From: an uncultured Siphonobacter sp.
GTDB lineage: Bacteria > Bacteroidota > Bacteroidia > Cytophagales > Spirosomataceae
NCBI GenBank assembly: GCA_913774715.1
Contig: CAJYHS010000149.1
Coordinates: 124,001-188,000 of the forward strand
Reading direction: 5' to 3'
DNA: 64,000 bases
Each line of letters begins with the position of its first letter. Within the stretch, counting starts at the first letter, position 1. The notes under the pieces were generated by a model. That model ran no database searches. It was not told the origin of the DNA and saw nothing but the letters and a program-made list of their open reading frames with translations. Position numbers and translations under genes: made by a program. Below are positions 41,486-50,688 of this stretch, one piece after another.

Positions 41486-42001
41486 ATGGACGCTCTTTGT
41501 CTGCACCTGCTTCTACTGAGCTGGATGAGTTTTACCTATCCTGAGAATGGGATTTACTTAACCAGTACTGATTATCAAAAGCATCATTTGAGCTATGCCT
41601 ATGATTCTCATCAAAACGGATACTCCATTCGTCAAGGCTTTTTGAATGCCTCTTTTTATCGCATTCAAACACCCGATACGACTTTTAACCTACCCGCAAG
41701 CCAGATTTGGGGTCTTCGCCAACAGGGAAAAGACTTACGCTTGCTGGCTACGGGGGATTCTTATGAGGTTTCTGCTCTAGGTCCCCTTTGGCTTTACTCC
41801 AGCCAGATGACGGGGAATTCTTACGCCTTTACCCAGTTTTATTTCAGTACCAGCTTAGATACGCAGCCCGTTGATCTTAACCGAAATCAATTAAAAAAGG
41901 CCTTTACTAGCTCTAGTGACTTTATCAAGGCTTTAGAAAAATGGCCTCGCCGCAAATCATTGGTACTCTTTTTAAAGACGTATTTTCAAAACACCCCTTA
42001 G
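41486..42001 (+). CDS. Hypothetical secreted protein
   Basis: A 171-residue protein I do not recognise. The N-terminus (MDALCLHLLLLSWMSFTYPE) is a probable signal peptide. The rest looks like a short beta-rich domain with aromatic residues (GIYLTSTDYQKHHLSYAYDS, LPASQIWGLRQQGKDLRLLA, LGPLWLYSSQ) and a basic helical C-terminus (IKALEKWPRRKSLVLFLKTY). The XPxSxIWGxRxxGxDxRL layout resembles small exported proteins of Bacteroidota with no assigned role. Its stop overlaps the murB stop by four bases. Confidence 0.6.
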   Translation: MDALCLHLLLLSWMSFTYPENGIYLTSTDYQKHHLSYAYDSHQNGYSIRQGFLNASFYRIQTPDTTFNLPASQIWGLRQQGKDLRLLATGDSYEVSALGPLWLYSSQMTGNSYAFTQFYFSTSLDTQPVDLNRNQLKKAFTSSSDFIKALEKWPRRKSLVLFLKTYFQNTP

Positions 42002-43014
42002 ATAAAGTTCACCTCAGCCGAGAGCGGGATTCCGTACTTTTCCCAGACGGAGGCCTGTATTTTCTTCGAAAGCGTTTTGATCTCCTCTCCCGCTGCTCCC
42101 CCATAATTTACCAATACCAGAGCCTGTTTGGCATGAACCCCTACGTTGCCTTCGCGGTAGCCTTTCCAACCCGCCTGCTCAATGAGCCAGCCCGCCGGAA
42201 CCTTGATTTGTCCGGGTGTGGTTAAATAACCAGGGATATTGGGAAAACGGTTTTTTAAGTCTTCGTACTGCTGAGCAGGAATTTCTGGATTTTTAAAGAA
42301 ACTACCCGCATTTCCCAGCTCTGCCGGGTCGGGTAACTTAGAGCGACGAATACTGATAACCGCCTCACTAATGGCCTTCGTAGTCAGATCCGTCACCCCC
42401 ATGGCTTCCAGTGTTTTCTGAATATCGCCGTAACTAATCTGATACTGCGGTTTCCTGGAAAGTTTGAAGGTTACGGCTGTGATGACGTACTGATTTTTCA
42501 ATTCATGCTTGAAAACACTTTCCCGGTAGCCAAACTGACATTCCTGATGACTAAAAATACGAAGCTCCCCCGTTTGCTGGTCAACAGCTTCCAAGCAATG
42601 AAAGACATCTTTAATCTCTACGCCATACGCGCCAATATTTTGCATGGGTGAGGCTCCCACTGAGCCCGGAATCAGCGAAAGATTCTCCAGACCCGAAAGC
42701 TCCATTTCAAGGCTTTCCGTGACTAACTCATGCCAGACTACCCCCGCTCCAGCTCTCACATAGGTATATAGCTCATCTTCTGCCGCTATGCTTACACCCA
42801 TAATGGCCATGCGAATGACTAGACCTTCAAAGTCTTTCGTTAAAAGTATATTACTTCCTCCCCCAAGGATTAACTTCTCCGTGGAAACAAACGCGGGATC
42901 TAGTAGTACTTGCCGTAAGGCTTCTACTGAATCCACTTCCACAAAAGAGCGAGCCTTGGCATCGATACCGAAAGTGGTATAGGGCTTTAGAGATATATCT
43001 TTCTGAATACGCAT
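41998..43014 (-). CDS. murB: UDP-N-acetylenolpyruvoylglucosamine reductase
   Basis: A 338-residue flavoenzyme from the ATG at 43014 that reduces UDP-GlcNAc-enolpyruvate to UDP-MurNAc in peptidoglycan synthesis. It begins MRIQKDISLKPYTTFGIDAK, then FAD-binding LILGGGSNILLTKDF, LIPGSVGASPMQNIGAYGVE and the type I MurB loop FGYRESVFKHELKNQYVITA, with GSFFKNPEIP and the C-terminal AGWKGYREGNVGVHAKQALV carrying the catalytic Glu region. The frame is open a further 54 codons upstream, but those residues are not MurB-like and the chosen start gives the usual length. Confidence 0.95.
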   Translation of the reverse strand: MRIQKDISLKPYTTFGIDAKARSFVEVDSVEALRQVLLDPAFVSTEKLILGGGSNILLTKDFEGLVIRMAIMGVSIAAEDELYTYVRAGAGVVWHELVTESLEMELSGLENLSLIPGSVGASPMQNIGAYGVEIKDVFHCLEAVDQQTGELRIFSHQECQFGYRESVFKHELKNQYVITAVTFKLSRKPQYQISYGDIQKTLEAMGVTDLTTKAISEAVISIRRSKLPDPAELGNAGSFFKNPEIPAQQYEDLKNRFPNIPGYLTTPGQIKVPAGWLIEQAGWKGYREGNVGVHAKQALVLVNYGGAAGEEIKTLSKKIQASVWEKYGIPLSAEVNFI

Positions 43015-43164
43015 AAACTGATCATTAACTAAAAAGAACGCAAACTTTGGTAAAGATGAAACACAAATGCGTTTGAATTCTGGGATTTTACCTGAAAATT
43101 TGTACCCCTGTTTAAAACGCAATGGGTTTTTACCTTCAAACCTTTGCAAATCACTTGCTGACGT

Positions 43165-43752
43165 ATGAAAATACATGTGACATACTTCTATTTTTTGCTA
43201 CTCATAGCCCTGTCGAGTTGTGCTTCTAAAGTGCTGCCCGGCAATTCATCAAAGGCTTATAATTTGGACCTTAACGCTTACCGGCCGACCTATAATCAAA
43301 GTGATGTTAAGGAGCTAGAGAAAACGGCTGCTCAGGAAAAAAACGTTCCTTCTTCTACGCCTTCCGTGCCAAGCAGTACTCAGTCGTTGACCATTAATAA
43401 AAAGCTGGATACCATTCTTGATACCATGGCTCAGCGAAATAAGGCAGCGAAGTATATTGCCGGGTATCGCATACAGCTCTATACGGGTACCAAACGCAAT
43501 GAACTGGAAGCGGCTAAACTCTTCGTTTATCAGCGGTTTTCGGACTTGAATACCTATATCGCTTACAATCATCCGACCTATCGTCTGCGGGTGGGTGATT
43601 TTGCTACCCGACTCGATGTCGAACGTTATTTCAACAAACTCAAAGATGAGTATCCTACCGCTACCATTATTACGGATCGGGTAACGCTTCGGGATGCTTT
43701 GAAAATCATGGACAATCGGGCGTCGGATAAAGACGAAATGAGCGAACCCTAA
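43165..43752 (+). CDS. SPOR-domain lipoprotein
   Basis: A 195-residue lipoprotein (LLLIALSSC lipobox) with a Ser/Thr/Pro linker and a SPOR domain at about residues 98-175 (AGYRIQLYTGTKRNELEAAK, TYRLRVGDFATRLDVERYFN, KLKDEYPTATIITDRVTL). SPOR domains bind glycan strands lacking stem peptides, so it is likely attached to septal or remodelled peptidoglycan. It is divergent from murB, 150 bases away, which suits a cell-wall role. Confidence 0.85.
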   Translation: MKIHVTYFYFLLLIALSSCASKVLPGNSSKAYNLDLNAYRPTYNQSDVKELEKTAAQEKNVPSSTPSVPSSTQSLTINKKLDTILDTMAQRNKAAKYIAGYRIQLYTGTKRNELEAAKLFVYQRFSDLNTYIAYNHPTYRLRVGDFATRLDVERYFNKLKDEYPTATIITDRVTLRDALKIMDNRASDKDEMSEP

Positions 43753-43890
43753 TCGTTCGTTATTATTCACTATTTTTAGGCTCCGATTGTAGAGCTTGTC
43801 GACACTTATTCTTGTCAATCGATAACCTTCTTTGTCAGTTCAACGTTATAGAATGAGCCCCCACGCGGATCGTTACTCTTATACAACCAC

Positions 43891-45006
43891 ATGAAAAAAG
43901 CCCTTATTACCGGTATTACCGGACAGGACGGTGCCTATCTGGCAGAATTATTATTGGAAAAAGGATATGAGGTGCACGGCGTCAAAAGACGTAGTTCGCT
44001 CATTAACACCGAACGGATTGATCACCTCTATCAGGATCCTCACGAGCAGGATGTTCGTTTTCACCTGCATTACGGTGATTTGACGGATTCTACGAACGTC
44101 ATTCGTCTGATTCAGGAAGTACAACCCGATGAAATTTACAACCTGGGGGCTCAGTCTCACGTGCGGGTAAGTTTCGATGAACCCGAATACACGGCTCAAG
44201 TGGATGGATTAGGAACGCTCCGGATTCTTGAAGCGGTACGTTTGTTGGGCTTAACTAAAAAAACCAAGATTTATCAGGCTTCTACTTCGGAGCTATATGG
44301 CTTAGTACAGGCCGTTCCCCAATCGGAAACGACGCCTTTCTATCCCCGTTCTCCCTACGCAGTGGCCAAATTATACGGCTATTGGATTACGGTTAACTAC
44401 CGCGAAGCCTACGATATGTTTGCCGTTAACGGTATTCTCTTTAACCACGAATCGCCCCTTCGTGGTGAGACGTTTGTTACGCGTAAAATTACCCGTGGCG
44501 TTTCGAGAATTGCCTTAGGTCTACTCGATAAAATCCACATGGGAAATCTGGACTCCCTGCGGGACTGGGGCCATGCCAAGGATTACGTAGAAGCCATGTG
44601 GCTGATTCTTCAGCAGGATAAAGCCGAAGACTTTGTGATTGCCACTGGCGTTACTACTAAGGTTCGTGATTTTATTCGCATGTCATTTGCCGAAGTAGGC
44701 ATTGAGCTGGAATTCAAGGGCGAAGGCGTTGACGAAAAAGGATACGTAAAGGCTTGTACTAATGCGGAGTATCAATTAGAAATTGGTAAGGAAGTCGTAG
44801 CCATCGACCCTCGCTATTTCCGTCCTACGGAAGTAGACCTTCTTCACGGAGATCCTACGAAGGCCAAAACCGTTCTGGGCTGGGAACCTAAATACGACTT
44901 ACCCGCGCTGGTAAACGATATGATGACATCCGATTTAGCTCTTTTCAAAAAAGACCTTCATTTGAATCAGGGTGGTTTCCGTACGCTCAACTACTTCGAA
45001 TCCTAA
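43891..45006 (+). CDS. gmd: GDP-mannose 4,6-dehydratase
   Basis: A 371-residue extended SDR enzyme that converts GDP-mannose to GDP-4-keto-6-deoxymannose, the entry to GDP-fucose and GDP-rhamnose type sugars. NADP-binding [20 protein letters not shown] and [38 protein letters not shown]; the active-site STSELYG and [20 protein letters not shown] (Tyr-x3-Lys); [17 protein letters not shown] follow. The partner GDP-fucose synthase gene is not in the window. It ends with its own terminator, so it is a single-gene unit. Confidence 0.97.
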   Translation: MKKALITGITGQDGAYLAELLLEKGYEVHGVKRRSSLINTERIDHLYQDPHEQDVRFHLHYGDLTDSTNVIRLIQEVQPDEIYNLGAQSHVRVSFDEPEYTAQVDGLGTLRILEAVRLLGLTKKTKIYQASTSELYGLVQAVPQSETTPFYPRSPYAVAKLYGYWITVNYREAYDMFAVNGILFNHESPLRGETFVTRKITRGVSRIALGLLDKIHMGNLDSLRDWGHAKDYVEAMWLILQQDKAEDFVIATGVTTKVRDFIRMSFAEVGIELEFKGEGVDEKGYVKACTNAEYQLEIGKEVVAIDPRYFRPTEVDLLHGDPTKAKTVLGWEPKYDLPALVNDMMTSDLALFKKDLHLNQGGFRTLNYFES

Positions 45007-45037
45007 TTTTATTAGAAAAGTCAGTAGTCTTTCTTTC

Positions 45038-45070
45038 AAAGCAGCGATGATCCCATCGCTGCTTTGTTAT
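45038..45070 (+). terminator. Terminator of gmd
   Basis: Perfect 12-bp stem AAAGCAGCGATG (45038-45049) with its complement at 45054-45065 on a four-base loop, followed by a T-rich stretch. Confidence 0.8.
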
Positions 45071-45131
45071 TTTGTAAGATCATTTGGAAACTTCTGGGAT
45101 ACATCTCCCAGGTCAGAGAATTCTAAAGCTT

Positions 45132-45725
45132 ATGTTTATTGAACGTACCAGTGGTCTTCGCAGTACCGATGAAAAACACGTGGGCTGGATGGAAGTGGTC
45201 TGCGGCTCCATGTTTTCGGGAAAGACAGAAGAACTCATTCGCCGCATCAATCGGGCCTTGATTGCCCGGCAAAAAGTAGAGATTTTTAAACCAGCCATTG
45301 ACACTCGTTATCATATAGAAGACGTCGTTTCTCATAATTCGGCTTCGGTCCGCTCGCGCCCGGTGGCCTATGCCCGGGATATCTTAGCGCTAGTGGGAAA
45401 ATGCGATATCGTAGCCATCGACGAAGCGCAGTTCTTTGATTCGGAAATTGTGGAGGTGTGCAACGAACTGGCTAATAATGGCAAGCGGGTCATCATTGCG
45501 GGCCTGGACATGGACTCAGAAGGAAATCCCTTTGGACCCATGCCCGCTTTAATGGCCGTAGCCGAATACGTTACCAAGGTGCAGGCGATCTGCGTTGTCT
45601 GCGGCGAATTAGCCAATTACTCGTTTCGTAAAGTAGCTACTCCGGGGCAAGTATTACTTGGAGAAACCGATAGCTACGAAGCTCGTTGCCGGAAGCATTT
45701 TCTGGAAGGCAAAAAGTCACAGTAG
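45132..45725 (+). CDS. tdk: Thymidine kinase
   Basis: A 197-residue type II thymidine kinase that phosphorylates thymidine in nucleotide salvage. P-loop CGSMFSGKTEELIRRINRAL; IDEAQFFDSEIVEVCNELAN; the lasso region GLDMDSEGNPFGPMPALMAV; and a zinc site formed by CVVC and YEARCRKHF. The ATG at 45132 is chosen; the open frame runs back to a TTG at 45084 but those residues are not conserved. A terminator follows 15 bases after the stop. Confidence 0.96.
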   Translation: MFIERTSGLRSTDEKHVGWMEVVCGSMFSGKTEELIRRINRALIARQKVEIFKPAIDTRYHIEDVVSHNSASVRSRPVAYARDILALVGKCDIVAIDEAQFFDSEIVEVCNELANNGKRVIIAGLDMDSEGNPFGPMPALMAVAEYVTKVQAICVVCGELANYSFRKVATPGQVLLGETDSYEARCRKHFLEGKKSQ

Positions 45726-45740
45726 ATACATCATTGAAGA

Positions 45741-45780
45741 AAAAGGTCCCCTGGTAGTCATTGCTGCCAGAGGACCTTTT
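45741..45780. terminator. Terminator between tdk and the convergent transglutaminase-like gene
   Basis: AAAAGGTCCcCTGG (45741-45754) pairs with CCAGaGGACCTTTT (45767-45780) with one mismatch and a 12-base loop. A-rich left and T-rich right flanks allow use from both sides. Confidence 0.82.
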
Positions 45781-45798
45781 CACTAGTAGAACTAGTGG

Positions 45799-46698
45799 TT
45801 ACTCTTCAATCGAAAGAACGGGATAAAAATCTTTCAGCGAGTGCGTATAATAGGTGGTGTTGATACGCATCATTTTCTGAAAGTAGGTAGGCTGTTCCGC
45901 CCCGATGGGATAAAGGGTTAATTGCTTTTTATTACCCACAATTCGATCCCATAGGCTAATGGGCTGGCCATTAATACCCACGTAGAAATAATACAGATAC
46001 GGTCCAATCCACTCTGTATAGGCTTGCTTAGTTATGGTCTGATTGGGATTTAAAAGTTTAAAATCCTGTTTTAAGGCAATACACTGTTGCAGTTCAACTG
46101 CATTTAAGGGGACTCCCTTATAACTAGTCATCACGTCGTATTGTGGATCAATAAATACCCACTTATGCAAATCATCCAGATAGACTTCGTTAACGGCATG
46201 CCCCCCGCCCCATTTGACATCATTGATGTCTTTGGTCATCAAACCCAGTCCGCGAACTTTAAATCCTAGAGCGGATAGACACTGACTGGCTACTATACTA
46301 TATTCCACGCAACGAAAGCGTTTTCCTTTTTCGGCTTCCTTTAAAATATACAGGGCATCGGATTGCTTAGGTGTATTCTCTGCGTCGTGCTGCCAGCGAC
46401 TTTGCACCCAACTTTGAATCCTGGTTATCTTTTCAAAATCGGATTTACTCCCCTTAATCAGACTATCCAAGGGATACGCCTTTCGCAGTTTTTGTAAATC
46501 CTCCCGACTCGAACGATCCGGATACGACAAGTGGTAAGCGTGCGTCTCTACCGTATCGAATTCAAGCGGGGTTATTTGCTTATCAATGCTATCCTTTCCT
46601 AGTGCAATCAACCCACCCAGACGGGGTGACATCCAGAACGAGAAGAGTAAAAAACAGAGAACGATAAATAGAAAGAACTTGAGTATTCTTTTAATCAT
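45799..46698 (-). CDS. Transglutaminase-like superfamily membrane-anchored protein
   Basis: A 299-residue protein with one N-terminal membrane span (residues 5-22). A transglutaminase/protease-like core has the Cys-His-Asp set at about C130 (KRFRCVEYSIVASQCLSALG), H167 (WGGGHAVNEVYLDDLHKWVF) and D184 (FIDPQYDVM). The catalytic domain would face the periplasm. Whether it crosslinks, deamidates or cleaves peptides cannot be told. It stands alone between two terminators. Confidence 0.8.
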   Translation of the reverse strand: MIKRILKFFLFIVLCFLLFSFWMSPRLGGLIALGKDSIDKQITPLEFDTVETHAYHLSYPDRSSREDLQKLRKAYPLDSLIKGSKSDFEKITRIQSWVQSRWQHDAENTPKQSDALYILKEAEKGKRFRCVEYSIVASQCLSALGFKVRGLGLMTKDINDVKWGGGHAVNEVYLDDLHKWVFIDPQYDVMTSYKGVPLNAVELQQCIALKQDFKLLNPNQTITKQAYTEWIGPYLYYFYVGINGQPISLWDRIVGNKKQLTLYPIGAEQPTYFQKMMRINTTYYTHSLKDFYPVLSIEE

Positions 46699-46812
46699 AG
46701 GGGGGATGAGAAGGCCTAGTTAACGAACATATCCTGGTTAAAAATAGAACCCTTCCCGGAATTTTTCGAGTAAATAAGATTAAAAGGTTCTTAACCGGGT
46801 TAACCCCTTAAC

Positions 46813-46850
46813 AAAAAAAGCAGCCCCGTTTACCGGAAGCTGCTTTTTTT
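46813..46850 (-). terminator. Terminator of the isomerase/Gfo/ThuA operon
   Basis: GCAGC (46820-46824) pairs with GCTGC (46839-46843), extended by A7 and T7 flanks. It lies 26 bases past the stop of the large multidomain gene. Confidence 0.82.
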
Positions 46851-46876
46851 GAAGCAAAAGAATTAGGATTAGACGC

Positions 46877-49800
46877 TTATTTGGATGGAGTCGTGGTCTG
46901 CGGCTTACTTACCCGCATGATCCCATTCATGATTCGCCAGTGACCAGGGAAGGTACACACAAAGGGATAGTCCCCCGCTTCTTTGGGAGCCACAAATTTA
47001 AGATGCACATTTTCATCGGGGTTAATCAGCTTGGTAGCGATAATCACCTGAGGGATTTCCGGCACGTAGCTTTTATACACCGCATCAGGACGAGTAATCA
47101 TTTCATCGGCGGCTTTACCAATAATGTCAAGTGACTTAGGTTTGCCAATCACGAAATTATGCTGCATCTGATCTGGGTTATCAATGATGATTTCCACGGG
47201 CTGACCGGCTTTCACGCTGAATTCCTTGAGATTGAACTGCATTTTTTCAGTAACCGTTTTGATCTTGATTACCTGCAAGTTCGGATCATCCGTGACTTCA
47301 TCGGATTTACGCAGACCTACTGTTTCAGCCCAAAGGATCAAACCTTTCTGATTTTCAGGTGAAAATTCCTTTTCAAGACTAGTTAGTAGCTGCTGAGATG
47401 AGGCTGCGGAAGTCATCTTTTGTTTAGGATTCCATCCGCGTCTGAGACCCGCCAAAACGGCTTTGGTATCGCCATCATTTACATCTTTTAACTGAGACAG
47501 CAAGCTTAGAATCTCCTGGTCACTAGCCGTAGCTGCATACGCCCGGCTCGCATTTTCTACCACAAATCCAGTCAGATTACTCAAGGGCTGATACTTGAGT
47601 ACGTGGCGGTAGGAGTTATTATTCTCGTTGTTTTCGGGAATCTTGTTGTCAGGATCCACACTCACGGAGATAGAAAAATTACCCGGCACGTCTGAGCTCA
47701 TGCTCATCGCTCCTACCCAAGGACCATTATTAACCTCCGAAATCAAAGCTTTTTCTCCCGCTGCTAACCCTTTAACGAAGGTATAACTTACCCAGTCGCG
47801 AGTCATGTTTGGTCCGGCTACGTTGATTTTAAGGGTAATGGGTGTTCCTTCGGGCACGGCTTTAGAGCCCCGGTTTTCTACTTCCACTGAAAGACTTACC
47901 CCTTCGCGAACCGTAGGAGTAGCCGAGGAAGACTTCACCTGAGTAACGACTAGATCAGCTTTGGGTCCCGTAGACTCTGGCTTCTTGGCTTCGCCGTGAT
48001 TCATGGCGTGATGATCATGATTCATGCCCGCTGAAGCATTTTGAGCGGAAGCAGCCGACTTGCGGGGAGCTTTAGATAGATACGTTTTCAGAAACTCTGA
48101 CCCGCGGGCGTTAAACACCGTCGTAAAGGCATCAGGCATCCAGCGATCCGATACGAAGGCGGGATTAGCTAAAGCCGTCAGTACTGCTTTCTCAACGGCT
48201 GGGCTAGCGGGAGCCTGAGTGAAGGCCAGCAGCGTCTGCAAAGCCACTAAAGGCTCAGCATCATTGAGCGTATTGGCCGAGAGTAAGGCTTCTACCGTTT
48301 GAGCAGTGGCAGGCAATACCTGAACGGCTGTTTTGCGAACGCTGGCAGCGGGATGCTTTAAAGCCGCCTCAGCTGCGTTTAACGCTTCTGGATTGGAACC
48401 ATCTAGAGCGCCCAGCCCGTGCAAAGTCCAAAGCGCATGAATAGCTCCTGGGTTCGAGCCAATTTCATCCAAGCTCTGATTTTTAATTAAGCTTATCAGC
48501 TTGGCAACTACATCTTTATTAGCCCGTTCCACTAATAAACGCTGAGCCGTTTGACGCCAGAACATGTTATCATTACTCAGGGCTGCGATCAACTCTTCAG
48601 GTCGGTCTTTTGACAAAGCCAGGGGCTGATAGGCCGGGGCTTTTTTATACCCTACGCGGTAAATGCGTCCGTGCGAATTATCACGAAGATCCGTTACATA
48701 GGCATTACCCTCTCCGGTCTGAAATCCTTTGGGGGTTGGGTTATGCTGGATAATGAAGCTATACCAATCTGCTACCCAAACGGCTCCGTCAGGACCCACT
48801 TCGGCAAAGACGGGAGAAAACCATTCGTCAGCTCCGGCTATTAAATTAAAATCGTTGACATCATGGTAATCGGTTCCTTCCTTTTCCATGGTGTTTAAGT
48901 GCACAATATGCCCCGTCGGTTCACTAACAAAAGCCACTTTATTCCAGTATGATTTAGGAAAACTGCGGGCCGTGTAAAAATTATGACCGGCCGCGGCCGT
49001 ATACCCACCAAATACGTCTACCTGCCGGATGCGGGTAAGTACTTTCATGTCCTTGTGAGTATCCGTACTGCGACCTCCGCGGAGGCGGAGCTTATCCCAT
49101 CCCAGCATATAGCGGTTAGGAATAGCCATGTACCAGCCGTGGTCATTATTAGCCGTAGAGCCAAAGAGGTTACCCGTCTCATCAAAGGCCAGTCCCCAGG
49201 TGTTATTAGACGTGCTGGTTAAGTATTCAATTTCTGAGCCGTCGGGCTTGAAACGGAAAAACCCTTGTCCAAACTGATGTTTTTTACCCCCTACCGTACC
49301 GTTAAAACCTGAATACCCAATGGATCCGTAAATCCAGTTATCAAAGCCATAATGCAAGTTGCTCGGGCCGGCGTGGGTGTCCATCGTGCCAAAGCCTTTG
49401 ATTAACACCTTGCGAACATCGGCCTTGCCATCCCCATCCGTATCCTTTAAAAAGAGCATATCCGGAGCCTGAGAGACGATGAATCCACCATCGTAAGGCA
49501 GTAAACTCGTAGGAATACTCAGATCTTCGGCGAACTTGGTAAACTTATCGGCCTTGCCATCTTTGTTGGTATCTTCCAGCATAAGGATATAATCCTTACC
49601 CCCCGTTTCCTTGCGTTCATTGGGGTAATCCAGCGTTACAATCACAAACATGCGGCCCTTTTCATCCCAGCTTAAAGCAATGGGGTGCTGCACGTTGGGC
49701 TCATGGGCGAATAACCCCAGGGTAAAATCAGGATTGACCTGCAAAAACTTCATCGACTCCTCCGGCGAAAGCGGGTCGGGCTTGAGTTGCGGACCCGGGC

Positions 49801-50620
49801 GTTTTTCGTAGTTAGGTAAATTAGCTTCCTGATACACAAAGGAAGGAGTCTTGAGATTTTTGAGTTCCTCGACTACTTTATCACCCACCGCCCATTTGAT
49901 TCCTTTTTCCATCAAGGTGTGAAAATCAGGCTGTTTCCAGGTGATTTCATCGTGCCCGTAGGCAGTATAAAACACGCGGCCTTTACCGAAATTACGAACC
50001 CAGGTATAAGGCTCCGTTTTTTGGCCCGGTTTGTCTTTGGCTTGTTTGGCGTCAATGATTCGTTCGGTTAATACCACATTATCAGCCGCTAGCTTTTTAT
50101 GCAGGTAGGTTTCATCAACGGTCTTAAACTGCTTGGAACCAAAAATAGCCGGATGGTCAGGCTTGGCCCATACGGGCTGAATCGTATCCCAGCCGTGTTT
50201 CCAAAACTGCCCGCCTACCATGTCATTGACAAAGGCACTTGAATTGCGAAAACACCACGAAGCACAGTGAACGGCAATGAGTCCTTTGCCATTTTTCACA
50301 AAGTCAATCATGGCTTTTTCGGGGGCGGCAGGAATGCTATCCCAGTTGGCAAACACGAGTAAACCGTCGTATTTACTTAGATTCTCTGAATTAAGATCTT
50401 CCAGTTTATCGGTGTAGCTTAAATTAATTCCCTTATCCCCCAGACCCGCCATCAGCAGCGGGGCCATTTGAATAGGTCGGTGATGTCCCTTATCACCCAG
50501 AAACAGAATTTCGATGCGTCGGCCTTGGGTATCCGCCTTGCCTGCCTTGGGCTGCCGCGTACAATAGGTAAGCGTCAACAGGCTCAAAGCGATTAATCCG
50601 GCCAGAAGTTTTTTCATCAT
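46877..50620 (-). CDS. Giant multidomain lipoprotein: ThuA, PVC-type dehydrogenase propeller, HEAT, CARDB-like, blue-copper domain
   Basis: A 1247-residue exported protein (lipobox-like LTLTYC at about residue 20). Domains by eye: ThuA glutamine-amidotransferase-like fold 35-250 (IEILFLGDKGHHRP, GLIAVHCASWCFRN, FGKGRVFYTAYGHDEITW); PVC-type dehydrogenase beta-propeller about 285-660 (FVIVTLDYPNERKE, DTDGDGKADVRKVLIKGFGT, THAGPSNLHYGFDNWIYGSI); HEAT-like repeats about 675-860; a His-rich linker near 868-880 (NHDHHAMNHG); CARDB-like domain about 895-1010; and a C-terminal cupredoxin with all four copper ligands, H1154 (QHNFVIG), C1222, H1227 and M1231 (CTFPGHWRIM). No CxxCH haem motif exists. 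It probably oxidises a sugar or sugar derivative in the periplasm with copper as electron carrier; this is inferred. Confidence 0.85.
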   Translation of the reverse strand: MMKKLLAGLIALSLLTLTYCTRQPKAGKADTQGRRIEILFLGDKGHHRPIQMAPLLMAGLGDKGINLSYTDKLEDLNSENLSKYDGLLVFANWDSIPAAPEKAMIDFVKNGKGLIAVHCASWCFRNSSAFVNDMVGGQFWKHGWDTIQPVWAKPDHPAIFGSKQFKTVDETYLHKKLAADNVVLTERIIDAKQAKDKPGQKTEPYTWVRNFGKGRVFYTAYGHDEITWKQPDFHTLMEKGIKWAVGDKVVEELKNLKTPSFVYQEANLPNYEKRPGPQLKPDPLSPEESMKFLQVNPDFTLGLFAHEPNVQHPIALSWDEKGRMFVIVTLDYPNERKETGGKDYILMLEDTNKDGKADKFTKFAEDLSIPTSLLPYDGGFIVSQAPDMLFLKDTDGDGKADVRKVLIKGFGTMDTHAGPSNLHYGFDNWIYGSIGYSGFNGTVGGKKHQFGQGFFRFKPDGSEIEYLTSTSNNTWGLAFDETGNLFGSTANNDHGWYMAIPNRYMLGWDKLRLRGGRSTDTHKDMKVLTRIRQVDVFGGYTAAAGHNFYTARSFPKSYWNKVAFVSEPTGHIVHLNTMEKEGTDYHDVNDFNLIAGADEWFSPVFAEVGPDGAVWVADWYSFIIQHNPTPKGFQTGEGNAYVTDLRDNSHGRIYRVGYKKAPAYQPLALSKDRPEELIAALSNDNMFWRQTAQRLLVERANKDVVAKLISLIKNQSLDEIGSNPGAIHALWTLHGLGALDGSNPEALNAAEAALKHPAASVRKTAVQVLPATAQTVEALLSANTLNDAEPLVALQTLLAFTQAPASPAVEKAVLTALANPAFVSDRWMPDAFTTVFNARGSEFLKTYLSKAPRKSAASAQNASAGMNHDHHAMNHGEAKKPESTGPKADLVVTQVKSSSATPTVREGVSLSVEVENRGSKAVPEGTPITLKINVAGPNMTRDWVSYTFVKGLAAGEKALISEVNNGPWVGAMSMSSDVPGNFSISVSVDPDNKIPENNENNNSYRHVLKYQPLSNLTGFVVENASRAYAATASDQEILSLLSQLKDVNDGDTKAVLAGLRRGWNPKQKMTSAASSQQLLTSLEKEFSPENQKGLILWAETVGLRKSDEVTDDPNLQVIKIKTVTEKMQFNLKEFSVKAGQPVEIIIDNPDQMQHNFVIGKPKSLDIIGKAADEMITRPDAVYKSYVPEIPQVIIATKLINPDENVHLKFVAPKEAGDYPFVCTFPGHWRIMNGIMRVSKPQTTTPSK

Positions 50621-50648
50621 TTAAGTAGGTTTAGCATGATTAGGCTTA

Positions 50649-50680
50649 CTTGCCGCCGCAAGCAGACTTGCGACGGCAAG
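50649..50680 (-). promoter_or_regulatory. Intercistronic hairpin between the Gfo gene and the giant ThuA gene
   Basis: Two 14-base arms with one mismatch (50649-50662 and 50667-50680) and a CAGA loop. No T-run follows on the minus strand, so it is more likely an mRNA-stability or attenuation element inside the operon than a full terminator. Confidence 0.55.
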
Positions 50681-50688
50681 CTCACTCA

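Noticed and set aside
43015-43176. N-terminal 54-codon extension of murB
   Set aside because: The residues are not MurB-like, would overlap the divergent SPOR gene by 12 bases, and the ATG at 43014 gives the normal protein length.
46877-50620. Possible cytochrome c domain in the ThuA-dehydrogenase protein
   Set aside because: I looked for CxxCH because PVC-type dehydrogenases often have it; the closest is CASWC in the ThuA part, which has no His. The C-terminus is a copper site instead.
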